Below are positions 7,335 through 16,297 of a stretch of 64,000 nt of DNA, in pieces. Source of the DNA: Ensifer oleiphilus (GTDB lineage Bacteria; Pseudomonadota; Alphaproteobacteria; Rhizobiales; Rhizobiaceae); contig NZ_JABWDU010000002.1 in the NCBI RefSeq assembly GCF_013371465.1, positions 537,666 through 601,665 on the forward strand, in the 5' to 3' direction. Within the stretch, counting starts at the first letter, position 1; every line of letters begins with the position of its first letter. A model generated the notes under the pieces. That model saw only the letters and a list, made by a program, of their open reading frames with translations, was not told the origin of the DNA and made no database searches. The position numbers and the translations under genes were made by a program.

Positions 7335-8009
7335 TTACTTCGGCTGCGGCACGATCCGGATATAGGGTTTTGGCGCGCGCCAGCCTTCCGGATACTTCTG
7401 CTTGGCTTCCTCGTCGCTGACCGAGCCGGCGATGATGACGTCTTCGCCGTTCTTCCAGTTCACCGGCGTTGCCACCTTGTGCTTGGCCGTCAGCTGCAGC
7501 GAATCGATCACCCGCAGCACCTCGTCGAAGTTGCGGCCGGTCGTCATGGGATAGATGAGGATGAGCTTGACCTTCTTGTCCGGCCCGACCACGAAGACGT
7601 TGCGCACGGTCTGGTTATCGGCGGCGGTGCGTTGCGTCGGGTCGCCCGATACCGGCGCCGGCAGCATGCCGTAGAGCTTGGAAACGTTGTAGTCGACGTC
7701 GGCGATCATCGGAAAATTCGGCTCGGCCCCTTGTGTTTCCGCGATGTCGCTGACCCAGCCGGCATGGCGGTCCAGCGGATCGACGGAGAGCCCGATGATC
7801 TTGACCCCACGCCGGTCGAACTCGGGCTTGATCTTGGCCATGTAGCCGAGTTCCGTGGTGCAGACCGGCGTGAAATCCTTCGGATGCGAGAACAGGACGG
7901 CCCAGGAATCGCCGATCCAGTCGTGGAACTGGATCTTGCCTTCCGTGGTCTCTGCCTGGAAATCCGGTGCGATGTCGTTGATTGCAAGTGTCACGATAGA
8001 CCCCATCAT
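7335..8009 (-). CDS. 1-Cys peroxiredoxin (Prx6 type)
   Basis: About 224 residues; reduces hydrogen peroxide and alkyl hydroperoxides in the cytoplasm. The peroxidatic site HPKDFTPVCTTELG (C50) is intact, and the longer C-terminal arm (GVVF-type dimerisation region, ending APKPYIRIVPQ) marks the Prx6/1-Cys class rather than AhpC. No second conserved cysteine is in the resolving position. The family start is usually near the MxLxINDIAPDF segment; ATGs at 8009 and 8006 fit, while the ATG at 8036 would add nine unusual residues. No strong ribosome site is visible for any of them. Next to persulfide dioxygenase, it fits a thiol-stress neighbourhood. Confidence 0.93.
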   Translation of the reverse strand: MMGSIVTLAINDIAPDFQAETTEGKIQFHDWIGDSWAVLFSHPKDFTPVCTTELGYMAKIKPEFDRRGVKIIGLSVDPLDRHAGWVSDIAETQGAEPNFPMIADVDYNVSKLYGMLPAPVSGDPTQRTAADNQTVRNVFVVGPDKKVKLILIYPMTTGRNFDEVLRVIDSLQLTAKHKVATPVNWKNGEDVIIAGSVSDEEAKQKYPEGWRAPKPYIRIVPQPK

Positions 8010-8131
8010 TTGAATAGGCTGACTTGCGCCATACAAGCCACGGAGTGTGCCACTTTTGATGCGATAGGCAACTTCTAAAGAAGAGGTAGACAGGACAAGC
8101 GGCCGCCCTTGCGCTGTGGTAATCTGGCGTC

Positions 8132-8151
8132 ATATCAGTTCATGCTGATAT
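8132..8151. promoter_or_regulatory. Inverted repeat between peroxiredoxin and cyclase genes
   Basis: Perfect 7-bp arms ATATCAG and CTGATAT around TTCATG. It is 123 bp upstream of the peroxiredoxin start and 216 bp before the cyclase start. No regulator can be assigned. Confidence 0.3.
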
Positions 8152-8366
8152 TAGCGGATTGCGTGGAACGATGTGCGGGTCGTCCTGTGAGGAGCGGACT
8201 TCGGAGCGACGTCTTGGCATGGTCGAGGATTGCGGCGCGACCGGCGGCCAACACAAGGCCCACCCGATGGCCCGGCTGCGGTTTTCTCCTTGCCGAATAC
8301 AAAACGCGGTCCGGCTCGATTGGTCGATATCAGAGAAGGTGGGCATCAGGTCGTAGCGGGGCGTCC

Positions 8367-10169
8367 ATGAGCGATATCAGGAAGATTGCGGCCATCCTCG
8401 TCGCCGACGTTGTCGGCTACAGCCGGCTGGCCGGCGCCGACGAAGAGCGTATTCTGGCGCGGCTGCGCACGCTTCGCAGCGACCTAATCGATCCCACCAT
8501 CGCCGTCTACAACGGCCGCATCGTCAAGCGCACCGGCGACGGCAGCCTGATCGAGTTTCGCAGCGTCGTCGATGCGGTGCGCTGCGCCATCGAGGTGCAG
8601 AGCGCGATGCTGGAGCGCAATGCCGGCGTGCCGGAGGATCGGCGCATCGAGTTCCGCATCGGCATTCACCTCGGCGATGTCGTCGAGGAAAGCGATGGCG
8701 ACCTGATGGGCGACGGCGTCAACATCGCCTCGCGGCTGGAGGGCATCGCCCGCCCCGGCGCCATCTGCCTTTCGGAAGATGCCTACCGCCAGGTGAAGGC
8801 GCGGCTGGACCTGGTCGTGACAGACCTCGGCGCCACCCAGTTGAAGAACATCGTCGAGCCGATCCGCATCTATGCCCTGGAGATCGGCCCTGCCCACGCG
8901 GCCGATGGCCCGGCGCCGGCCCCATCGCCAGCCCCGTCGCAGGCAAGCACGCGGTCGCTGCCGCCGAGCCCATACGGCCTGCCTGAAAAACCTTCGATCG
9001 CCGTGCTCGCCTTCGACAATATGAGCGGCGATGCCGAACAGGCGTACTTTTCCGATGGGATCAGCGAGGACATCATCACCGATCTCTCCCGGCTGTCGGA
9101 GCTGCATGTCATCGCCCGCAACTCGTCCTTCGTCTACAAGAACGCGGCCGTCTCCGTGCCGGAGATCGCCAAGGCGCTCGGCGTGCGCTACGTGCTCGAA
9201 GGCAGCGTCCGCAAGGCCGGAAACCGCGTGCGCGTCACCGCGCAGCTGGTCGATGCCAATGACGGCGGCCATGTCTGGGCCAATCGCTTCGACCGAGATC
9301 TCACCGACATCTTTGCCGTTCAGGACGAACTGACGCGGGAGATCGTGACCGCGCTGAAAGTTCAGCTGACGGGCGGCGACAAAGCCCCGCTCGCCGGCGG
9401 CCGCCCCGTCGACGTCAAGGCCTACGAGCTGCTCCTGCGCGGCCGCGAGCAGGCGTCGGCGCACACGCGGCTGGCCAATGCCGCCGGGCGCAATCTCGCC
9501 GAGGCCGCCGTTGCCATCGAACCAGACTATGCCGCCGCCCATGCGCTCATCGCCTTCACCCACGTGCTGGACTACATCAACGACTGGAGCGCGGAGCCCG
9601 AGCAGTCGCTGCGCACCGGCCGCGCGCTTGCGGAACGGGCCGTCGCCATGGCACCGGACCAGCCCGAAGGCCACTGCGCGCTCAGCATCGCCTGCATGTG
9701 GATGAGAGAGCTGGACCGCGCGCAGGACGAGGCGCATCTGGGGCTGGCGCTGGCGCCCAATTCGGTGCAGCTCCACATGGCGCTCGCCCACGCGCTGATC
9801 TTCTCCGGCGACCCGAAGGCCGCACTCGCCGAACTCGACATCTCCATGCGGCTCGACCCGCTCTATCCCGAACTGCTCTTGCAGTTCCTCGCCGACGCCC
9901 ACTTTTCGCTTGGCGCCTTTGACACGGCGATCCTCGCCATCGAGGCGCGACTGATGCGAAACCCACATTCCGAAACCGCCTACGCCCTGCTTGCCTCCTG
10001 CCACGGCCACCTCGGCCATTACGAACAAAGCCGCCAGGCCTGGACCCGCGCGCTGGACCTCAACCCCAACTTCTCCATCCCCCGCCGCCGCCGCATCCTG
10101 CCCTTCCGCAACCCGGAGGATTTCGAACGGCGAGTGGAGGGATTGCGCAAGGCGGGGTTAGTGGAGTGA
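8367..10169 (+). CDS. Class III adenylate/guanylate cyclase with FlgO/TolB-N-like and TPR domains
   Basis: 600-residue soluble protein. Residues 5-172 are a class III nucleotide cyclase domain with both metal aspartates (D14 in ADVVGYSRL, D58 in TGDGSLIEF) and the transition-state pair N119/R123 in GDGVNIASRLE, so it looks active. A Pro/Ala linker (180-202) leads to a domain of the FlgO/TolB-N-like type (about 209-325, starting PSIAVLAFDNMSGD and containing YVLEGSVRK). TPR-like helices fill residues 345-600. Rhizobia carry many cyclases with this architecture; the rear domains are thought to act in regulation or protein contacts. cAMP as product is inferred. No membrane segment. Start ATG at 8367; the longer frame upstream lacks similarity to the family. 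Confidence 0.92.
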   Translation: MSDIRKIAAILVADVVGYSRLAGADEERILARLRTLRSDLIDPTIAVYNGRIVKRTGDGSLIEFRSVVDAVRCAIEVQSAMLERNAGVPEDRRIEFRIGIHLGDVVEESDGDLMGDGVNIASRLEGIARPGAICLSEDAYRQVKARLDLVVTDLGATQLKNIVEPIRIYALEIGPAHAADGPAPAPSPAPSQASTRSLPPSPYGLPEKPSIAVLAFDNMSGDAEQAYFSDGISEDIITDLSRLSELHVIARNSSFVYKNAAVSVPEIAKALGVRYVLEGSVRKAGNRVRVTAQLVDANDGGHVWANRFDRDLTDIFAVQDELTREIVTALKVQLTGGDKAPLAGGRPVDVKAYELLLRGREQASAHTRLANAAGRNLAEAAVAIEPDYAAAHALIAFTHVLDYINDWSAEPEQSLRTGRALAERAVAMAPDQPEGHCALSIACMWMRELDRAQDEAHLGLALAPNSVQLHMALAHALIFSGDPKAALAELDISMRLDPLYPELLLQFLADAHFSLGAFDTAILAIEARLMRNPHSETAYALLASCHGHLGHYEQSRQAWTRALDLNPNFSIPRRRRILPFRNPEDFERRVEGLRKAGLVE

Positions 10170-10696
10170 GATTTGGGGAGGCACGGAGTCTGCCCGGCCC
10201 ATCGCGTCCCTCTTCCACTCAAATACGCGGAATTGTGTAGCAAATGCGACCAGTCGGTCGTCCTGCTCGGCGTCCGCTTTGCGCCAATGGGAGACGTGTG
10301 CTCCGTGCGGAAAGGTGACTGATTTGGGGCCGACTGCCGGCCGCCCGCTGCAAGGAAATGCAACACGACAAGCGGACACATGGTCGCTCGATGGCAAGGT
10401 CTGAAATTGGCCCAGAGCGGTCGTCATGTTCGATCAGAAAACCCGACCGCCGTCGCTCATAAATCTACATTAGATCGGAAATAGCCTCTCGCGGCGTGGC
10501 CTCAACGACTGCCGTGGTGGCTGGCTTGCTGATCGACAGGCGGAAAAGTCACAACGGATCTTGCAGCGCCATCGAAGGCTTGCGCGTTCGTCAATGGACG
10601 CTACCCCCGTGTTACCTGCGTAAACTACGCAGGATCGGCGTTATCCCAAGTACACTGCTCTTCGAAAACTGCCGACCTGATAACGGAAGCGGCGCG
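10170..10696. other. Gene-poor intergenic region
   Basis: 527 bp. The only recognisable item is a fragment of mosaic repeat near 10221-10250. Open frames on both strands (for example minus 10427-10158) lack ribosome sites and recognisable protein features. Confidence 0.5.
10221..10250 (+). repeat. Mosaic element fragment
   Basis: AAATACGCGGAATTGTGTAG followed by CAAATGCGAC shares the GGAATT-TG-AGCAAAT core seen at 16216 (inverted), 23340 and 41117. Confidence 0.5.
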
Positions 10697-10999
10697 ATGT
10701 CAGAGGAAGAGCGGAGAAGAACTGGCGAAGGCGCCGCGTTGCGGCGGTTCCCTGCTGAGCGCCAGACCATCGAGAAGCTCTTAGCCGGCGACGGCGATTT
10801 TTGTGACATGTGCGAGGAGCTTGCTGAGGCGGAGTCGGCGTTGCTGGCGGCCGAAGCGCTGCCGCCGGATGTTCGCGAGGCCAGGATTGCTGAGTGGACG
10901 GCTTCGATCGACCGGCTTGTGGGCGAGATTGCAAGAGCAATGAGGGAAGCCAACGTTGTCCGGATTGGCTGGGCAGGCGATCTGAAAAACCGCAGGTGA
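10697..10999 (+). CDS. Hypothetical protein with CDMCEELAEAE motif (100 aa)
   Basis: 100 residues, mostly helical, acidic N-terminal half. The central segment FCDMCEELAEAESALLAAE, with two cysteines three apart, and the later EARIAEWTASIDRLVGEIAR resemble short rhizobial hypothetical proteins I have seen only as uncharacterised. No membrane or signal segment. The ATG at 10697 follows AACGGAAGCGGCG; an upstream GTG at 10496 would add 67 residues without recognisable pattern. It stands alone between a cyclase and the BKACE cluster. Confidence 0.6.
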   Translation: MSEEERRRTGEGAALRRFPAERQTIEKLLAGDGDFCDMCEELAEAESALLAAEALPPDVREARIAEWTASIDRLVGEIARAMREANVVRIGWAGDLKNRR

Positions 11000-11092
11000 C
11001 AAAGGCGCGGATGATCGAGCAACTCAAGGGCTCATACACGTCATCGGTCGGATCAAGTGCTTCATTGCTGTAACCCAGAGGGAGGAATGCAG

Positions 11093-12262
11093 ATGTACTA
11101 TACCGACGACTCGATACTGCCTGAAAAAATGGCGCCGCTCATCGTTACGGCCGCGCCCTACGGCCCGGCATGGCTGCCGGGCGACGCTAGCGACATTCCT
11201 CTCACCTGGGACGAGCAGGTCCAGGCTGCGGTCGACTGTTACAACGCCGGCGCCACCATGCTGCACTTCCACGTTCGCAACCCGGCCACCGGCATGGGTT
11301 CAACGAACTTCGACGACTACAATTACCTGATGAAACGGGTCAAGGAAGCTGTGCCGGATATGATCATCCAGGTCGGCGGGTCGATCTCGTTCGCTCCACA
11401 CACGGATGACGCCAAGGCAAAGTGGCTCGACTACGACACCCGGCATATGCTCACGGAAATAGACCCCAAGCCGGAATATGTGACGGTCACGACCGGCACC
11501 ACGCTGTGGGATATCGCTTCGATGTTCTCCAAGGAGGATATCAAGGGAACGCACATGGACGATCCCAAGGTGCTTGCGGCGTGGTCCGGCATGGTGGTGG
11601 ATTCGACCCCTGCCTTCTACGTCGAACATCTCAAGCGGCTTCGGAAGAATGACATCCAGCCTTACTTTGTTCCCGCCCATGTTCACCAGTGGGAGATTAT
11701 CGAGCGGCTGATCCGCGCAGGTATTTATATGGGGCCGCTAAACATGGCGCTCTGCGCGTATGGCGGTGGAACGCTCGGCCGAAATCCATTCGATCTGATG
11801 CATTTTCTTGAACGTATACCGCAAGGATCGGTCAACACATTCTGGTCCAGCATGAGAGGTCTGATTTCCATCTCGGCGATGTCCCTCGTGCTCGGCCAGC
11901 ACATACGAGTCGGCAACGAGGACAATCTCTGGGGCGCGGACGGCAAGCGGAAGACCACCGTGGAGCAAATTCAGGGAGTAGTGCGTCTCTGCAAGGAGTT
12001 TGGCCGCAAAGTGGCGACCGCCGAAGAGGCGCGCAAGATCATGAAGGTCGGCACCTGGTACAACAGCATCGAAGAGACGTTGCAGAACAACGGCATGCCG
12101 CCCAACCCCACTGAGTTCAATCCGGGCTTCCTCACCTGGCCGACGGACGGGAAGATCAAGCCCGCTGTCCTTGGTGGCGACTCGCATCCGATCGCAGCAT
12201 GCATGATCGCACCGGAGCCGGTCCGCGCCGCGCAAGCCGCCCTGATGGCAGCGAGGAAGTAA
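11093..12262 (+). CDS. 3-keto-5-aminohexanoate cleavage-type enzyme (BKACE/DUF849 family)
   Basis: 389-residue TIM-barrel beta-keto acid cleavage enzyme. Family members condense a beta-keto acid with acetyl-CoA and split it into acetoacetate and a CoA ester. The zinc ligands H58 and H60 (MLHFHVRNP) and E276 (RVGNEDNLW) are present. The N-terminal start and an insertion around FSKEDIKGTHMDD make it longer (389) than the usual 270-310 residues, so its substrate may differ from lysine-pathway Kce. GAGGGAGG at 11079-11085 favours the ATG at 11093 over that at 11087. First gene of a four-gene same-strand cluster with VOC, CMD and membrane proteins, which suggests a catabolic pathway. Confidence 0.88.
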   Translation: MYYTDDSILPEKMAPLIVTAAPYGPAWLPGDASDIPLTWDEQVQAAVDCYNAGATMLHFHVRNPATGMGSTNFDDYNYLMKRVKEAVPDMIIQVGGSISFAPHTDDAKAKWLDYDTRHMLTEIDPKPEYVTVTTGTTLWDIASMFSKEDIKGTHMDDPKVLAAWSGMVVDSTPAFYVEHLKRLRKNDIQPYFVPAHVHQWEIIERLIRAGIYMGPLNMALCAYGGGTLGRNPFDLMHFLERIPQGSVNTFWSSMRGLISISAMSLVLGQHIRVGNEDNLWGADGKRKTTVEQIQGVVRLCKEFGRKVATAEEARKIMKVGTWYNSIEETLQNNGMPPNPTEFNPGFLTWPTDGKIKPAVLGGDSHPIAACMIAPEPVRAAQAALMAARK

Positions 12263-12349
12263 AGCTGACAGCGGCCTATGCGCCTTATCATAGGTGGCCT
12301 GCGCTCCGGTGCGGGCTGCCAGTTTCAGGACGAACACGGGAGAGAAATC

Positions 12350-12739
12350 GTGGCTGGCCGGATAACGCACTTTGAAATCTATGGCGACGAACCGAGCAAG
12401 CTCGCCGCGTTCTACAACGCCCTCTTCGGTTGGGGGACTGAGCAGGTGGAAGGTTTGGACTATTGGCGCATTCACCTGGATCCGACCGACACGAGCAGCG
12501 TAGGCGGCGGCCTGACCTACCGACCCCGCTCCGATCCAAAGGGTTGGCTGCAATTCGTGGATGTCGAGTCGATCGACGGCTCGCTCGCCCTTGCCCAGCG
12601 AATGGGCGCAGAGGTGGTGAGGCCCAAGACCGCAATTCCACGAACTGCATGGGTGGCCGTTCTCGCCGATCCGTCGGGAAACATGTTCGCGGTCTGGCAG
12701 CCCGATCCGCTCGCCTTTCCTTCCCCGGAACCAGATTGA
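12350..12739 (+). CDS. VOC (glyoxalase/dioxygenase) family protein
   Basis: About 129 residues with the paired beta-alpha-beta-beta-beta modules of the vicinal oxygen chelate fold: ITHFEIYGDEPSKLAAFY at the start of the first module and PSGNMFAVWQP closing the second. Such proteins use a metal to isomerise, cleave or add to small carbonyl compounds; this short form resembles the lactoylglutathione-lyase-like subgroup without known substrate. GGGAGAG five bases before a GTG at 12350 supports that start; the ATG at 12278 lacks such a site. Second gene of the BKACE cluster, 11 bp before the next start. Confidence 0.82.
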   Translation: MAGRITHFEIYGDEPSKLAAFYNALFGWGTEQVEGLDYWRIHLDPTDTSSVGGGLTYRPRSDPKGWLQFVDVESIDGSLALAQRMGAEVVRPKTAIPRTAWVAVLADPSGNMFAVWQPDPLAFPSPEPD

Positions 12740-12750
12740 AGGATGTGGCA

Positions 12751-13485
12751 ATGGAACAGCAAGTTAAGGATGGCGGTACGCTGGGTCCATGGGAACCCGA
12801 CGCAGTCGCCCGGCTCGAGACGTGGGATGCCGCCTGGGCCGACGCATGCAAGGCGATGAGCACGAATGCCTGGGCGAACAGGATTCTTTCCCCGAGACTG
12901 GTCGAGCTGATTGCGGTCGCAATCAACGTGGCCTGCACCAACCTCAACCCGCAAGGCTCTCGCCGTCATATTCGGGCGGCCCTTGATCAGGGGGTGACGC
13001 GCGACGAGATCCTGACGATCATCAAAATGGCGTCGGTCATGTCGATTCATTCCTGCAGCCTTGGAGCACCGATCCTGCTTGAGGAAGCCAAATCGTCGGA
13101 GACGACCGCGGCGTCACGTGCTTCGGCGGCCACGCCCGCCTGCGACAGGATGAAGGAGATCGGCCAGTGGAACGAAGCCTGGAACCCCTTCTTCGAACTC
13201 GATCCAAAGTGGACCGATCAGTTCATGGCAGCGGGCGCCGGGATTTACGGCAGCGGCATATTCACGCCGAAGGAAACGGAACTCATCAGCATCGCCTTCG
13301 ATGCATCCTTCACGCACATGTACGCGCCCGGCACTCGCCGCCATATCCGGGCGGCACTGCAGCTTGGGGCGACGGTCGAGGAAATCATGGAGGTCCTGAA
13401 GCTTTGCGTGGCGCAGGGCGTGCAGGCCTGCAACCTCGCGGTTCCAATTCTTGCCGAGGAACTAGCGGATCGTCCGTTTAAATAA
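12751..13485 (+). CDS. Tandem carboxymuconolactone decarboxylase (CMD) domain protein
   Basis: 244 residues with two CMD-like repeats. Residues 45-120 include RHIRAALDQGVTRDEIL and residues 165-240 include RHIRAALQLGATVEEIME. The RRHIRAAL segment is duplicated almost exactly. The AhpD-type CxxC thiol pair is absent, so peroxide reduction is unlikely; decarboxylase or lactonase-like chemistry, or a structural role, is more plausible. The start ATG at 12751 follows GAAGGATGTGGCA. It is 11 bp after the VOC gene and 14 bp before the membrane protein gene, so all probably share one transcript with BKACE. Confidence 0.85.
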   Translation: MEQQVKDGGTLGPWEPDAVARLETWDAAWADACKAMSTNAWANRILSPRLVELIAVAINVACTNLNPQGSRRHIRAALDQGVTRDEILTIIKMASVMSIHSCSLGAPILLEEAKSSETTAASRASAATPACDRMKEIGQWNEAWNPFFELDPKWTDQFMAAGAGIYGSGIFTPKETELISIAFDASFTHMYAPGTRRHIRAALQLGATVEEIMEVLKLCVAQGVQACNLAVPILAEELADRPFK

Positions 13486-13499
13486 ACCGGGACCGAGTG

Positions 13500-14096
13500 A
13501 TGACGAAGGTCGACCCTGAACTGCCGGATGGAGGCAGCACAACGAACCAAGACGTTTCGCCTGCGCATAGCGCGAGGCAACTGCGCAACCGAGCCGTCGC
13601 AGAAGCGAAGCACTTCCTGGTGCTGTTTCTTTATCTCTGGGTCCTGTTCGGCCTCTTTGTTCTAAACGAGCGGATCATCCTCCACCAGCACAAGATCGAC
13701 TTTGTGTCCCATGGCTTTGCGGTGTTCAATGCCTTTATACTCGCCAAGGTCATGTTGCTCATTGAAGATATGAACTTGGGGCGATGGCTGGACAATCGAC
13801 CATTGATCTACCCGATCCTGTACAATTCCCTCATTTTTTCGACCTTGTTCATCCTGTTCCACGTTGTCGAGGAGAAAGTTGTGAGCATCGCCTGGGGCGA
13901 GGCGGCTTCCGCGAGAATCCCCAATATAGGCGGCGGCGGAATTGCTGGAATCGTATGTGTCTCCGTAATTCTTTTCTTCAGCCTCATCCCCTTCTTCGCA
14001 TTCAGAAATCTGGCACGCGCGCTCGGTTTGGAGCGCCTGAATTCGATGCTGTTCGGTGCGGACGTCGAGTGGCGCATTTGGCGGTCTCGACCATGA
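13500..14096 (+). CDS. Multi-pass membrane protein of unknown function (198 aa)
   Basis: 198 residues with about four predicted transmembrane segments (near residues 38-57, 72-90, 105-126, 150-170) and charged loops. An NER-IILHQHKIDFVSHG loop follows the first segment, and basic residues flank the ends. No transporter family recognised. GTG at 13497 and ATG at 13500 are adjacent; the ATG is chosen. It is the last gene of the BKACE-VOC-CMD cluster (14 bp gap), so it may take part in substrate entry or product export. The gene converges with the TPR protein at 14177. Confidence 0.75.
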   Translation: MTKVDPELPDGGSTTNQDVSPAHSARQLRNRAVAEAKHFLVLFLYLWVLFGLFVLNERIILHQHKIDFVSHGFAVFNAFILAKVMLLIEDMNLGRWLDNRPLIYPILYNSLIFSTLFILFHVVEEKVVSIAWGEAASARIPNIGGGGIAGIVCVSVILFFSLIPFFAFRNLARALGLERLNSMLFGADVEWRIWRSRP

Positions 14097-14176
14097 AATC
14101 AAGATCAACCGAAACTCCTCGTCATATGGGGAAGGGTTCGTTCTTTTGGGCGCAGATGCCCTGACCTGCCGAAGGC

Positions 14177-15958
14177 CTAAGGTTCGGTGGTCATCAGCCT
14201 GCTGGCCAACGGGTGGCCGTCGCTCGGTTGCGCCACGCCTGCCTTCTGCAACGAAGAAAGCAATCGCTCGACATCGGCGGGCCGAACGACGCGCACGGCT
14301 ATTTCCGAGCGGAGGTTCGCAACCAGCTTTGGTGCATTGGTCAGCAGCCATTCTCGCTCGCGAACCATGTCACGGGTTTGGCCGCTCTCGGCGAAGATCG
14401 CCGCGGCAATCAGGTGATAGTTGGGGTTTGCCTGCGTAGGTGTTTTTGCGATCCACATGGCGGCCTCGCGAAAATCACCGCGGAAGTAGCTGCAAAGCGC
14501 GAGGGCGGATTCATAGTACGCCAGCGGGCCGGGATTTCGGCGACGGGTCTCTTCGACCATCCCACAACCTCGCGACCAATTGCCGGAGAGTGCAAGCCGG
14601 TAGCCATATTCGCCCACCAACTCGGTATCATTGGGATTGATACTCAAGGCTAGTTCCCCGACCTTCAGGGCAGCCTCGACATCGCCATTGAAGTACAAGG
14701 CGAACATCTCGGACTGTAACGCTCGAATGTTCTCAGGATCGAGTTCGACAGCTTTGCGCGCAGCCGCTAGAGCTCTGTCGATCGAAGCCGGGGACGACGA
14801 GGGATCGACAGGATAACGAAAGCGAATCTCGTCGACGTAGGTTTGAGACAGGAGCGCCCAGGCGCTTGCATAGGTCGGAAAGCGCTGGACAGCATCTTCC
14901 AGACATTTCCGGACGATCGGATGGGTCTTGGCGTCGAGGCTGGCACGATAGGCGTAGTAGGACAGTGTGCAGGCATAAGCCTGCCAGTCGTCCGGCGCAT
15001 TGCGCGGCTGTTGAAACGTGTCCGCTTGAAAAATTATGCCATAGGGTTGGGCAAGGGTTGTGGCGACCTGACGCGCTATCTCGCCTTCGACCGCAATCAG
15101 TTTGGAGGCCTTCAGGTCGCCGTCGTAGCTTTTCGCCCAGATCACCGAGTTGTCGGTGCCGTTGATGACGCGGGCGCGGAGCCGGAACTGATTGTCGGCC
15201 ATCTCTACATCACCGGCCAGGATATAACGCTGGTCATCGGTGGGCACCGTCGTGCCGACAGGTGCGTCGCCCTCGATGGCCACGATGTCCTTGAACTTCG
15301 CAATTTGACCAATGATTTCTCGGGTTAGACCGAGCGCTATCGCCCGTGAATTTCCCGCATTGGTCAGGTCGTCAAAAGGTTTCACCAGCAAATGCGGGAT
15401 GGCAGGAGCCTTAGGGCGCCGGTCGCCACCCATCCACTCGACAAGTAACCAGGAGGAGACGATGACGGTCGCTAGCGATAGAAGCGCGATTGGAATCATG
15501 CTCCGCCAAGAAGAGTGTTTGTCGGCTGGAGCAGCCAATCTCGGCAGTTCCCGTGTTTCGAAATTCGGGACATAGCTGCCCTTCGGAACGGAGATGATCA
15601 TCGCATCCGATACGCCGGCCGTGAGGTAGTAGCGCTCCAGCGCACGGCGAAGATGCCCGGCCTCGATCCGGACTATGGGGTCTGAGTGAGCGTCAAATGT
15701 GGCGTCCCGCCCGAACACGATCGTCGCGATAGTGTAAGCCTTGATGCGCTCGGCACGGCCTGCGATCGTTTCTTCAACAATATAGGTCAGGAAGTTGCGT
15801 GTTCGAGCGGTCGCGTCGAAGTCGCGACTGTCGAGGATGCGGGTGAGCTGGGCCCTTATACCCTCTGGCGCACACACGTCATCCCGCCGAAGAAAGGCAT
15901 TGGCGGGTGAACCGGCTCGGCGAAGGGATTGTGAAGAATCCAAGGCCCCTCCCTCCAC
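14177..15958 (-). CDS. Winged-helix/TPR single-pass membrane protein
   Basis: 593 residues. The N-terminal 130 residues match the helix-turn-helix-like module seen in many TPR signalling proteins (RTRNFLTYIVEETIAGR, IKAYTIATIVFGR, DPIVRIEAGHLRRALERYY, SVPKGSYVPNFE). One membrane helix follows at about 154-174. Then comes an FlgO/TolB-N-like region (about 185-310, with RYILAGDVEMADNQ and IWAKSYDGDL) and TPR repeats to the end. The topology resembles CadC/ToxR: cytoplasmic DNA-binding, periplasmic sensor. No cyclase domain, though its rear half is built like that of the cyclase at 8367. Targets unknown; the convergent BKACE cluster is one possibility. Start ATG at 15958. Confidence 0.8.
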   Translation of the reverse strand: MEGGALDSSQSLRRAGSPANAFLRRDDVCAPEGIRAQLTRILDSRDFDATARTRNFLTYIVEETIAGRAERIKAYTIATIVFGRDATFDAHSDPIVRIEAGHLRRALERYYLTAGVSDAMIISVPKGSYVPNFETRELPRLAAPADKHSSWRSMIPIALLSLATVIVSSWLLVEWMGGDRRPKAPAIPHLLVKPFDDLTNAGNSRAIALGLTREIIGQIAKFKDIVAIEGDAPVGTTVPTDDQRYILAGDVEMADNQFRLRARVINGTDNSVIWAKSYDGDLKASKLIAVEGEIARQVATTLAQPYGIIFQADTFQQPRNAPDDWQAYACTLSYYAYRASLDAKTHPIVRKCLEDAVQRFPTYASAWALLSQTYVDEIRFRYPVDPSSSPASIDRALAAARKAVELDPENIRALQSEMFALYFNGDVEAALKVGELALSINPNDTELVGEYGYRLALSGNWSRGCGMVEETRRRNPGPLAYYESALALCSYFRGDFREAAMWIAKTPTQANPNYHLIAAAIFAESGQTRDMVREREWLLTNAPKLVANLRSEIAVRVVRPADVERLLSSLQKAGVAQPSDGHPLASRLMTTEP

Positions 15959-16297
15959 GCGATCGTCCTCGCGCGGGATCGTGTTGGAGAGATACTAGCC
16001 GAAACGTAGGGGCGGCGGAAAGCCAACTCAGAGGAGTATCCTAATTTGGCGCGAAAGGGACTTGCGGGCCGTGGTTTAATCGGAGCAGCCATCGTCGTCC
16101 GATGTTCGCTTCTGGGATACCACCGTGCTCCACTCAGTGTCCGACTTGGCGCGCATTCTGCCGCTCGGTTGTTTGACCTCCAAGGTCCGGTTAGGGTCAG
16201 AAGTGGTCACTGGTTGTATTTGCTACATAATTCCGCAAATACGTGGCGATCGCTGCGGCAAGCCGAACAGTGGGCGTGCATCAGGAGCGGTCGTCGT
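15959..16297. other. Intergenic region with repeat fragment
   Basis: 339 bp between two minus-strand genes. It contains the inverted mosaic fragment at 16216-16243 and nothing else recognisable. It should hold the promoter of the TPR protein. Confidence 0.5.
16216..16243 (-). repeat. Mosaic element fragment, inverted
   Basis: GTATTTGCTACATAATTCCG then CAAATACG is the reverse complement of the GGAATTATGTAGCAAATAC core shared with 10221 and 23340. Confidence 0.5.

Noticed and set aside
8484-10028. 514-codon minus-strand open frame opposite the cyclase gene
   Set aside because: Antisense frame of a GC-rich gene: it has no recognisable domain and an odd composition, while the plus strand encodes clear cyclase and TPR domains.
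10158-10427. 89-codon minus-strand frame in the 10.2-10.7 kb gap
   Set aside because: Overlaps a repeat fragment and the end of the cyclase gene; no ribosome site and no recognisable protein pattern.
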